Below are positions 10,713 through 20,500 of a DNA stretch of 20,795 nt, piece after piece. The stretch comes from Clavulina sp. PMI_390 (taxonomy: Eukaryota > Basidiomycota > Agaricomycetes > Cantharellales > Hydnaceae): contig WIDE01000146.1 of the NCBI GenBank assembly GCA_015039315.1, positions 41,102-61,896 on the forward strand. Reading direction: 5' to 3'. The notes under the pieces are model-generated. The model saw only the letters and a program-made list of their open reading frames with translations. It made no database searches and was not told the origin of the DNA. Every line of letters begins with the position of its first letter. Position 1 is the first letter of the stretch. The position numbers were made by a program, and so were the translations under genes.

Positions 10713-12924
10713 CTAAAAAGGATAGTCGCTCGACTTCTCTCCTTCAACGAAGATGCCTGCAGCAACCTGCTTCGCATGTTCGGCGTCCAAGTAGGGCAGT
10801 ACTGCATCACGATAAAGTTCTTGTCCTTTGTACTCTGCGACATCCTCGGGCCAGCTCCTTATTGCGCTCGCCAGCCGCCCAGGAACACCCTTCTCCTTCG
10901 CCAAGCTCGTGAATCTGTCAATGTAAGTCCGGATCGTGAATACCACTGCGCCGCTGCGTGGGAGCCGCCGAAGGCTCTGGCGTTCCTGTCGTAGACGCAC
11001 GGCGCCGACGTCGGAGGTGGGGGCCGGCGGCTCGAACGTGCCTGCTAATAGTGAAGAAGGCGTGGGTGCTTTGGGCCCTTGATCAAAGACGCCTTCGGGC
11101 CCATTCGTGGAGTCGGACCACCCGATTTGGTCTGGATCGACGAGGCGGGAGGTGCGCCCGATAGTAGGCGCATTGGCATCGAATGTAGGGGTCGGAAGAG
11201 GGTGCGGAGCATCGCTTAGGGGAGCAATGGTGGACATGGGACAGCCTGACGGAGAAGGAGACGCTGCGACCGGAGAGGTGTCAACGACCTGGACAAAGTA
11301 GTTATTTCGGACAACGGGTTTATCAAGTCGGAGTTTGGAGAAGAAGCGACCCAGGGAGAGATGCAATTTTGTTTCGTCTGTTTGAGTATTGGCAGACAAT
11401 AGCACATGAAAACACGTAGCATAATTTGCATTAGTCTTCAGGCCAACGACAAGATAAAGTGCTGATGAGACAGACGTACATTGCGGAACCCTTCCTCGGG
11501 TGTGGATCTCCTCAAGAGGCAGGCCGATCTTGTCGATCATCCGCCAGAAGCCTGTCAGTCCAATGAAAACACTCAGAACCCGCAAATTAATCCCCACTTT
11601 GGAAAAGGGTCGAATAACGCACCAGCAAGGCAAATGGATCCTGCCTGGAAGTAATATCGTCCATCGGAGCCTTCAACCATCAGTGCCAAGTCATCTTGGA
11701 CTCTGCCAGTATATCAAGTCGTCAGTAACAATTTTCACGAATAATGAACGAATAGCGCAGAAAATAACTCACAGCAGTCCAGCAACAGACATGGGGTCCT
11801 CAACATCCAAGTCATATGTCACATCGACACCTGGATTATAGCCCTCCGCCGAATCTCTTGAGCCTACAGGACGGCCCCTGTGTGCCTCATCGTCGTGCCC
11901 GCTCTCGTCGAGACTCCCATTGGCTGCAGGGGCCGGCGCATGAATCCGAATAGTCTTGATCTCTCCCTCTCCATACCAACCAAAATCACCCGGGAGTGGC
12001 GCCTTGCGTGTGACGGTGTACATCTGCGGGAAGCGGCGAGAGAGGTATTCTGCCATTTCATGGACAAGTTCCTTCGCTATTGGTGTACAAAATTTGTTCG
12101 TCAGCCTTTCATGTCGTCGATGCTTATTGGGGCGGCGGCGAAAGAGATTGAGAAGCGCATATCTCTCATGGTAGAAGGGGTAAAGTGATGGGATAGCAGA
12201 GATAATAATAAAACGTACCAGGTAGTGCTCCGCCAGGAATGCCAGTCTTGGGTTCCTCTGTCCTTACCACGTTCGTCCCTTGCTTGGCCATCCGATCGAC
12301 TTTGATAGCGTGGTAGTGCGGCCAGCGATTGTCGATTTGGAGCCACTCGTCCCACGGCATTGGACGGATGCCCATTGTTACACTAGTGTTTTTGGGAGTG
12401 GAAGAGTGTGCGAGGAGGGAGAGATCAACGTCAACTGAGCACTCGTTTTCTGGAAATCCCGTTACAGAAGAGATCACACTTACTAGTATTTTCCCCAGCG
12501 GAAGGGGCGATAGGATGGGGTCTTAGCGGTGTTGACGTCAAAGGAAGTATCTGCCTCGACTCGTGGATAGTCAAACTGGACGGGCTGCCATTCTGCAAGA
12601 GCGGTGAGCGCAAATTTGAGGGTAAACGTCAATTTCCCAGGACACGCAACGTGAAATCAATACGATGATGATGATGAGCAGTGACGTACCGCCAACGACT
12701 CGATCTTCTGACAGGCCACCATTCCAGGTTTCTTTGGACTTAGTAGGCCCTGTTTTCTCATTTAATGGGGAGCTCTCGAGGAGCACAGATGGTCTTTTTT
12801 TCGGTGGGAGCCGCAGTCTCTCAGGTAATGGCAGAGATGTCAAGGCGTTCCTGATGTGAGGCACTAGGAGGATAAGGGTCCCAGCGACTGTGAGGGACCC
12901 CAGGACGATGAGGAGAAAGTCCAT
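10713..12924 (-). CDS. HODM-like (DUF3445) heme-dependent oxidative N-demethylase alpha-like protein, 542 aa
   Basis: Seven exons on the minus strand: 12924-12690, 12592-12484, 12382-12219, 12076-11773, 11702-11623, 11551-11480, 11377-10713; 1629 nt, no internal stop, all GT-AG. Residues 3-22 are a hydrophobic N-terminal anchor (DFLLIVLGSLTVAGTLILL). Then come the family's VTMGIRPMPWDEW (about 115-127), LVQDDLALM (271-279), GRYYFQAGSICLAGFW (282-299), DKIGLPLEEIH, TKLHLSLGRFF, GWSDSTNGPE (407-416), LRQERQSLRRLPRSGAVVF (450-468) and SWPEDVAEYKG (496-506). Bacterial HODM alpha binds heme in a PAS-like fold and demethylates dimethylamine, releasing formaldehyde. Whether the fungal protein keeps that activity is unknown. 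A Pro/Ala/Ser/Thr-rich stretch at about 353-400 is absent from the neighbouring paralog. It converges on D3 (290 bp between stops) and is divergent from the 429-aa paralog. Confidence 0.88.
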
Positions 12925-14135
12925 GTTGTAGAACTTTGCTAGAATGTTGTGGTGGGTAGGAGGAATAACCTTGTGAGAGCCTCGTGCTGAGGTGGAGGAT
13001 CACAGGATGCGATGAGAAGAAGCAGAATCCGGCGATAATGTGATAAATGTGGAGCTTCCTCTGACGGCGTGGAGGCGCAGGCGGAGGTTCCTGAATCGCC
13101 CGACGATAAAGCGATAAAGCAAGGGAGAGAAGCTGCGATGACCCTCTGCAATCTTGGCGTTGGTGGAGGCACCTTCTGACCAAAGATAGCCGTAATCGCT
13201 GTTCATACCCACTTGGGGTGCTTCGATGAATTGACTTGATATGCAGCCATCCTCTTTTCATCTTGCAGCGATCTGTGTGTACGCTTTGAGGTGCGAACAC
13301 TTGGCAAACATGCGCATTCGCCCACTGAGAATGAGAAATCCCAAGTGGACGCAGAGTGCTGCGAGTCGTGGCATGCTTTGCCCTCTTTTTCGAAAAGGAA
13401 TGTTTTTGGCAAATCATTCCGGGTCGAGGAATTATTATATCTTGAGTCACGAGACCATAGCGACAAAAACACAGCCACTGATGCAGAGCTACACCAAAAG
13501 GGATATGCTCCCAAAAAGTCGACACCTCAACCACTTTACGATGCCAATTTGGAGGCCACCGAGACGTGTATGCACTCCAAGTTGTCAGTGAGTTCGGTAA
13601 CCCGACGGGCACTATAGAGATCATCCCACTAAGAAGGAAGGTGGAGGCCGCCGCAGAGTGCTTATCAGGCCGCACGAGCGTGGTAGATTGCATGCACCTG
13701 ATTGCAGGGGTGATGATTGGCTAGTGATTGGCTAGAACATGTAATCTATACATGCATCCGTATCTCTCGCTTCCCCCAGATTTCGGAGCAATTCGGTCGT
13801 TTCTCAGAGTCATGCCTTCTAATCATATCCACGCACACCCCCGTGTTATCAATGTCTGCGCTTCTGCGAAAGAAATTGTATACTCTTGCAGATCGTGGAG
13901 GCCCATACCTTCATCGAGTAACAAGCCGCAGGGCTTCCAGGCCACCTGACTGGCTGCAACAGTGAGCTGCACCCCCTGCGTTGACACTCAGCCCACAGTG
14001 TCGCACCCCACGTTAACATCCATCGTTCAACGTGTTTCCAAATAATCACGTTATCCCAAAACTTTGGACTAGCATTACCATCTCCTGCGACCATTAATCG
14101 CCCTTATCTAGCCATCTCTTGATCGAACTTTCGAT
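12925..14135. promoter_or_regulatory. Shared bidirectional promoter region of the two HODM-like genes
   Basis: The start codons of the two divergent HODM-like genes are 1,211 bp apart, and this interval must hold both promoters and 5' UTRs. It contains an 11-bp tandem repeat with two inverted CCAAT cores (13714-13735). The half nearest the minus gene (12925-13693) is unusually poor in stop codons on the minus strand. I see no confident TATA box, and no coding exon of either gene upstream of the proposed ATGs. Whether the pair is co-regulated is an inference from the layout. Confidence 0.5.
13714..13735. promoter_or_regulatory. Perfect 11-bp tandem repeat with paired CCAAT boxes
   Basis: TGATTGGCTAG occurs twice with no spacer. 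Each unit carries ATTGG, the reverse of CCAAT, which is the core bound by the fungal HAP/NF-Y complex. It lies 401 bp upstream of the plus HODM ATG and 790 bp upstream of the minus one. The repeat is seen directly. Its role is inferred. Confidence 0.4.
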
Positions 14136-16148
14136 ATGGACACCCTCCCGTTGGGCGCTGGTGCCTTGAGCGCGGCCCTGCTCCTCGCGGCCTTCACGTA
14201 CCCGCCACTTCGACAACGTCTAGGTCTCGACTCACTCAATAAAGCCTCCCGCCCAGGAACACCATTGTCACCATCCAGCGGCGGTGATGTAGCCGAGAAA
14301 CCCACGAAGAGCATCTATCACACAAACAAGTCGAGAGGTATGTCTGACACTCTCAGTGTTTTGGAATGGTTGGGAATATCATGACCTCATATGTGGCTGC
14401 TTCCTTTTTGCACTTAGCTGCTGATCCGAACTATGTGCCCGACCCCAAGCCGCTGCTCGACTTTGACCTGAAGACTGCGCGAACGAGAGACTACGTCTAT
14501 GTAAACAAAACGCTGAGGTCTGCTACGCGTCTTCCTAAGCCTCTTTGCATGCCCTGAGTGCTGACTGAGAGCCTTGATTTGTGTCTTTTCCTTGGTGGTT
14601 AGGTATCCTTACTATCAAACGATGGGTGAATCCTCTTTGGTCAATCATGCCTTATCAATGTACGAGATGAACTGACGAAGAAGACGCCGCCGCCTTTGAT
14701 CCACCTAGCACACCAGCCTCTCGAAATAGAGAACTGGATGGAGATCAGCGCAGATTACGAGTGGTATCTCTCTGAGAAGAAGCGCGTCATCGAGGAGCAG
14801 GTACGTCTCATTTATTACCCACTTCTACGCAATATTCCTTCATTCATCACTGATTGCAACTTCATGAAACGATGATAGGGCAAAGTCGTCCTCGACTCTC
14901 TTCCCGAAAATGATCCAGCGTGCCAGGAGCTCCTTGAGACCGTTGCCGACTGGCTCCCAAAGCGATATCCCACTATGTTTGACCGACTTCTGGAGACGAC
15001 TGAGCCGGGAGAGCAGCGAGATGGGATCTACAACCGCACGACGAAGGAACGCTATCAGTGGGAAGTCGGGAACGCGCCTGATGGGAGGGAAGCGTTGACC
15101 ATCCTGAGCCGGTGAGCCGTCCTGTCTGCCACCCTTGATATGGATGATCTTTTGACGGGCGTCGGTTTCATCGCTTTTGACATTTACGTTACGCAGCCTG
15201 GTAGAGTGCGATTTCCTCATGGGTCGTGAGCGGGAGGATGGCCACATTTATTTTGTCGGAGGGCTCGTTGCGTTCCCAGGTGAGTTCCTGGTCCCAGCCT
15301 GGGTGTCTATACCCTTTGTGCTTACTTCTGTGTTTGTTTTTTCTCCCGCACATAGGATTCTACCTCCTCTCGGAGAAGATCGGCAAAAGCATGTATGAGA
15401 CCCACGTACCTGTGCCGCAGTTCAACGAGAAGCTGCTCGTCTCTGTCGAAAGGTACACTACCTTCCCCGCCTCTTGCGCTCGGCTTTGTGTTTCGTTCTC
15501 AAAATTACCTATCTCGCTTCCCTCAGAACGCTCAGGCGCCTGCTCCCGTCTGCACCATTTGAGCGCTCCTCGTGGGAGATTGTTGATGACAAGCAGCTTT
15601 TTTGGCACAACATCGCCTCGCTCCCAGAGGGCGGCCGCATCAGCTGTGACCCAGGGGATCTTCTATTGCGTATTGATCGGCGTACGTGATAAATATGACC
15701 TCTTTTGCCTTTCTTCCGTCCGTATTGACAGGTTGTGAAATCGCCTTCCTTCCCTCTCTACTCTTTCGCTCGCTCGCTCCTCCTGAATCCAATACCACCA
15801 ACTTTTTGGCTCTCTCCCGACATATGAATATAACATAACACAGAGGCTTTCCGAAAACTTCCTAAATCACGCGGAATCATATTCGCGGTCCATCCGATCG
15901 TTCGACCCCTGCACACCCTTGCGCGCTCTCCGCTCATCCCCGCACTGCTATCCAAGATTCATACCGATTCGTCACGGGATCTCATCAAATACAAAGTCGC
16001 TGACGCCTATTGGGAAGCGCTCGAGCCGTGGCTGGAGGCGCGCACCCAAGAGCAGATTGCGGAGGGGCTGATTGAGGCGGCGGATATAGAAGGGAAGGGC
16101 GTTGGCGAGTTTAGGAGGTTCGTGAAGGAGGGTATGGAGAGAGTCTGA
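14136..16148 (+). CDS. HODM-like (DUF3445) heme-dependent oxidative N-demethylase alpha-like protein, 429 aa
   Basis: Nine exons: 14136-14337, 14418-14517, 14603-14625, 14709-14800, 14879-15111, 15197-15279, 15356-15452, 15527-15681, 15844-16148; 1290 nt, open throughout, all GT-AG. Residues 7-21 (GAGALSAALLLAAFT, roughly) form an N-terminal anchor. Family elements in order are YYQTMAHQPLEIENW (104-118), VADWLPKRYPTMFD (about 158-171), LVECDFLMG (218-226), GHIYFVGGLVAFPGFY (232-247), SEKIGKSMYETHVPVP, and RIDRQAFRKLPKSRGIIF (325-342). The last exon aligns with the paralog's end (WEALEPWLEART against its LPYLDAEH region). Two introns coincide with the minus paralog: one phase 1 within the Gly of FPGFY and one phase 2 within a codon of LVE, so the genes are related by old duplication. 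It lacks that paralog's Pro-rich insert. The substrate is unknown. The exon-4 acceptor (14708) is chosen because the decayed third copy and the minus paralog align there. Confidence 0.88.
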
Positions 16149-16767
16149 ATCGAACAAGCTGGCTCCGTCCGGAGCGGGCTGACCTCCCGGTTTTTCGTCG
16201 TTCTGTATCATCTTGTGGAAATTGCTTTACTGGGGTGTTCTGTTCCTGGATCACCTTCTCTCAGCATGGACCGCATTTGTTATATCTATCGCACGTTTCT
16301 TCAAAACCTCCTCGGTAATTCATGCTTATCTAGAACCTATGAAGATGGAACTGGTATTGCATCGGAAATTCGAATGTGGTTGCCGCGTACGGGGTATGTA
16401 AGTTGAATATTACAAATACAATACGAGATGCTGGAAATGCTAGAAGATGTACCACTGGTATGAGAGTCACCCTGTCTGCGACAACGGATTGTTGCTTGAG
16501 GGTCAACATCCAACTCGTAGCTGAATTAGTCAAATAATGATAGCTTGAGGTCAGGGGCAAGATCGGTCGGCGTGTATGACCGCCCAAGATCTGATTGGAC
16601 CCCATGCTCTACCAGTTGTGAGAGGGGCTTCTGCCGCGGCATCTCGATAGTTTGTAGCCTAAAATTAAGCTCTGAAGCAGGTGCAATACTGAAACTGTGC
16701 TGCTGAGCTAACCATGATACAGGGAGTGAAGCGTCGTTGAGGAGGTGACGTGTAAGTCAATCAGGGA
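16149..16767. other. Convergent 3' intergenic region
   Basis: About 620 bases between the stops of the plus HODM-like gene and the minus-strand D4 gene, so it should hold both 3' UTRs. I find no coding feature. GATCGGTC (16561-16568) followed by TGACCGCCCA (16577-16586) recurs in the same order downstream of the decayed HODM copy (20534-20575). Confidence 0.5.
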
Positions 16768-18845
16768 TCATCCAGGACCCATGCTTGGAGACACAAATTT
16801 GTGGGCACCATGGGATGAGTTAAGTAGTGGTGTTGATGCTTGGGGTGCGGCTCCACCGACAACGATCGTTGGAAGAACAGGAGGTGGGGTATCGTTACCA
16901 CCGCCGACAATATCTGCGCCCATTGGCTTCATCTCAATCGAACGAGTGGATGTACTGGGCTGCGTCGTTGCGGAATTGGTGGAGCGAGACTGGAATATAT
17001 GAGGCGGAGCATGACGAGGTGGCTTGCCATTCAGAATCCTCAATGAGAAACTCGGTGTTGGAATGCTCTGGTCGACTGGGATACGGGCACGTAAAGAGCT
17101 CCGCACTTGAAGGCTAGAATCTACGTCAGTCGATATTTCGGGGATGCGGTGGAGGGAAGTAACGCCACTGACTTCGCGAGAACCGCGCAAATTGTTATCA
17201 CAGGCGGCAACTTTGCGCTAGCACTTAGGACGAAGAACGGACTGGTAATAGGAGAATGACATACCGCTATAGTCACGAATTGCCCGGGAAAGTAGTTCAG
17301 CTGGTTCTACACGTCAAGGTGTCGATAGGTCAGTGTTGAACATAGTGAATTGAATCTCTGGATCAAGAAACTTACGAAAATAAGGCTTGCCAAGGCGAGC
17401 ACTGAATTTATCCCCCCAGTAGCTACACCGTACAAAGTGATCATCCTCATCACAGAGTTTGTGCTAGTGACAGGAGTTGCTCAGTCAGTCAAGTTTACAC
17501 GGTGGGGAAAAGCAGAGCCTAAAGAAAATACTAACGATTTGAAACCACTTTTTCTCTTGGACATCAGGACAAAGAGTGATATCGAGATGATTGTGTCCAC
17601 GGCAACCTAGCTGGGTGCGTAAGCGAGAGAGTCTGCTCAAGATCAAGCGTCATTCGTAATTCATACAATCAACGAGTTCCATGCGCTCAAGGACCAAAAA
17701 AATAGCCCTGAGCCAAGTTGTAGGTGCCAAACCTCGTAATTCTCCACTGTCGAAAGTGGTCGTCAGAAAACTTCCTAACAAATCTACTCTCCTTACTCAC
17801 CAATACCAACGGCTATTAGCCCGACATAGGCGGTTGAAAATGGTTGAGACTTTTGTGATCGTGATCTTTCAATATCTTGAGCTTACCCAAAGTTCCAGCA
17901 ATCATAACTCCCTATGAAGAGAGTATTTGGCTTTCAGAATGCCGAGAAGGCGTACCGAAACGACAAGGGTCTTACCAGTGGCACCGTAGCCGACTTATGT
18001 AGCCCGTCTAGAGGATATCGATGCGTCAGCAGCTGGGGAAATAAATCAACGCGCAGAACCACGCACATGCCCACAATCGAGCCACGAAAAAGATTTGCGT
18101 CAGTGTCGTCGTGATAAGCTGAGTATGTATAATGTTAGTATGCGACCCCTTCTCTTGGTAATTTTAACGAGACTAACCCTATGAGTGGCGATATAGTAAA
18201 TATCCCTGGAAGTATCCGTGAGTCAAGGAAACGAAAACAGAGAGGAGAGGGCAATACCATCGTCCAGCGAGAATGGGAGCGTTATTCTTAGCCGTGTATA
18301 TGACGTTATAGTATAGGAAGGATAGAGAGGTCCCGCTTGTGGATGAAGACAGATTAGGGCCATTTGAGGAGGAAAGAAGTTGCGACCAACACTTACAAGT
18401 AGAAAGTTTGGAAAAGACTAAGAGAGATAGGTACATGTTAGCCCTCAACACAAGCGACCTCCTGACAAAGGGCGAAGATACCAGAGGATTGAGACCTAAA
18501 CGTAGGTTGACATCGATCCGAGAATCGCATCAGCACCGAGCACTAAATTTCCACCTGAAGGGGTGTTGAGTTCCGCTGGTGGCACATACCAAGGCTTTGA
18601 GGTAGATTGGATCCCGAGGAAATCTTCGAAAGAGTAAATATGCCTGAACGTGCAATACGCCTGTCCAGCTATGCAAAAGCAACATCGTCGTTGTTCCCAT
18701 TGAACCTCGTGTACCAGTGTGGGGTAGTCAAAAAGGCTCACAAACTGTTGAGAAAGATCGTCACCAGGAACGCCCCCAAGAATCCCCGCCTAGGATCCTT
18801 AGAACCGACTGGGATGTCCAAAACACTTCGCGGTTGACTGCTCAT
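16768..18845 (-). CDS. DUF6534-family seven-helix membrane protein, 369 aa (copy D4, inverted)
   Basis: Sixteen exons on the minus strand: 18845-18742, 18668-18590, 18495-18482, 18417-18397, 18335-18258, 18205-18178, 18118-18067, 18007-17976, 17911-17887, 17812-17801, 17746-17667, 17606-17536, 17463-17376, 17306-17265, 17210-17173, 17113-16768. They join to 1110 nt without a stop, and interior exon sizes match the plus-strand copies. The start MSSQPRSVLD precedes the first helix (GFLGAFLVTIFLNSFW). Family marks are VLHVQAYLLFRRFPRDP, TQIFFVARLWA, VAVDTIISISLFVLM with KSGFKS, and GVATGGINSVLALASLIF. DUF6534 spans about residues 176-262. The tail starts VRSSLRARIPVDQSIPTPSF and is long, Ser/Thr/Pro-rich and cytoplasmic by prediction. 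It converges on the plus HODM-like gene and is the only inverted member. It looks functional. The ligand or substrate is unknown. Confidence 0.82.
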
Positions 18846-19557
18846 GAAGAACAGTCAGGAGAGGTGAGGGGCTTAGGCGAGTGAGGTCGCCAGTAGGGCA
18901 AACACATTGGCACAACTCTAAAAGGAACCGCGGCAACCGTTTGACAATTGCATTCTACCGCGGTGTGCAAATCTCTTCGCCTCACGACTAGCCGTGGCGA
19001 TCACCTGTGATAGCAAATCTAGTCATAATTCAAATAGGGCGTAGGAGGTCGATGGCAATTACCCAGTGTATAATAATAGGATTTCGAACTTCCCGCAGGT
19101 ACCCTTGCATTTGACCGACGTTGTAGAAACGTCCGAGGCGACGCATATACTTTTAGGATGTTCGAAGGTTCCGAGGAGAATCGAGCGATGAATTGCTGTC
19201 GGAGTACTCCCCTCCGCCCTGCCCTTCGACGAATAACAAGCATTGGTTGGCAGGATAATAAAAAAGGAATCGGGCCGATGGCGCTTGTGAAAATGGCCAC
19301 TACACGAGGTCAAACATTCACCAACAACAAAATATCGTTCTGCACTTAACGTTCTCAATCCTCATTTGACTTGACTTTGTGTCTCTACGCTTATCAATTA
19401 AGGCGACATGGCTCCCCCCCAGGATGAAAAGGATTCCGAAGGAGCCTATGGATGATCCATGAGCGAACTACATCCAAGCTCCTGTGCTCTCTTGGCGGAC
19501 GCCAGCGGCCCTTGTCTGAAATAGCAAAAATCACTAGCCCTAAGTTGTCCTCTCTAG
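18846..19557. other. Intergenic region between D4 and the decayed HODM copy
   Basis: About 710 bases upstream of D4 on the minus strand and upstream of the HODM relic on the plus strand. I could not find an exon matching the HODM first exon or its membrane anchor here, so the relic's 5' end is either lost or beyond recognition. No other gene or transposon signal was seen. Confidence 0.45.
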
Positions 19558-20500
19558 CCACTTATCCATATCCATAAGTGAGGTAGACTGATAACGCTGC
19601 CTTCCATAGGTTACGCACCGCACCAGCCGCTTGAGCTTGAGAATTGGATTGAGAACTGTGCTGACCACCAGTGATTCCTGGAGGAAAGTACTGTTGTTTT
19701 CTCATTCCTTGACGACTGCTTGGATTCATATAGGGCAAGGTCGCTCCTGGCTTGGTTCCTTGAAATAATGCGGAGTGCCAGGTGCTTCTTGGGAAAGCCA
19801 TTGACTAAGATTTGAGGGACTACCCCGCTCTCTTTGACTGGCGGGGACGGCCGGAGAGGAACCAAAAATGCGATTTAGAACTACACGGCGAAGGAAGGCT
19901 ATCAGTAGGAAAAGGGGAAGAGTCGGACGGTAAGGAGGCGTCGACAAACCCTGTGTGGTGATTGCAGTTGCTACGTATGCCTCGATAGCATGCCTGATTT
20001 TCAAAGCATCGAATTCGCACTACTATCATATTTTAGTGGGCCTATTGTCCTTATAAGTTGTGAGCGGCGATATTTCATAGCTATAGCGTCAGAGTACTGT
20101 TTTGAGTACTGTCGTTGCTCAGCACTCTTCAATCATTCTGATCCACTCTAACACGGCACAGGAATTTCAGAGAACCTTTCCACAAGCTTTTTAGATTGTG
20201 CAGGATCATCTTGCCGTCCACCCAATCCTTTGAGCAGCAAGGCAGAAGGATTGGTTCGATATTGAGATGCTACCGTGTGCTGAGGCGCTACTAACGCCGC
20301 ACCATTTGTTCGAAGGCATCGTGGACTCAACTCAACGTCGCTCGGAAACGAGGGAGACACATCCAATATCACTATTGTGTGAGAAGATGAAGTACAGATA
20401 TAAGGATATGACACGCCATTCCCAGGCCTGCAGGATATCCGGAAATGACCAGTCTCCCATAAAGGAATGATTGTGTGGATTCGGTACTGGAAACCATAAG
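19558..20500 (+). pseudogene. Decayed third HODM-like (DUF3445) copy
   Basis: Pieces align in order with the 429-aa gene: the end of exon 2 with its donor (about 19558-19590); exon 4 as HQPLELENWIENCADHQ then TGA (19621-19674); exon 5 after an intact TATAG acceptor (19734 on) as GKVAPGLVP, stop, NNAECQVLLGKAID, stop, DLRDYPALFD; a YQ-stop piece at 19900-19908 matching the paralog's ERYQW; exon 6 traces near 20010-20055; exon 7 from about 20162; exon 8 as LLTPHHLFEGIVD (about 20283-20325); and exon 9 as IRK, stop, PVSHKGMIVWIRYW (20437-20490), matching FRKLPKS-RGIIF. It has multiple stops and several frame changes, so no product is expected. It resembles the plus gene more than the minus one. 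The 5' exon and the last two-thirds of exon 9 are not found. Confidence 0.78.

Noticed and set aside
12431..12613. Plus- and minus-strand frames crossing HODM exon 2
   Set aside because: They coincide with the real minus-strand exon and its introns in other frames.
13291..13617. 108-codon plus-strand frame between the HODM genes
   Set aside because: It overlaps several other open frames in a stop-poor stretch and has no recognisable domain.
14626..14666. Alternative short intron (41 nt) in the plus HODM gene, adding 14 codons before AHQPLEIENW
   Set aside because: The longer intron ending at 14708 has a CTGAC branch-like site about 30 bases from its acceptor. It also places TMAHQP against TMGIRP of the minus paralog.
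15226..15738. 170-codon plus-strand frame
   Set aside because: It reads through exons and introns of the plus HODM gene in a different frame, so it is a shadow.
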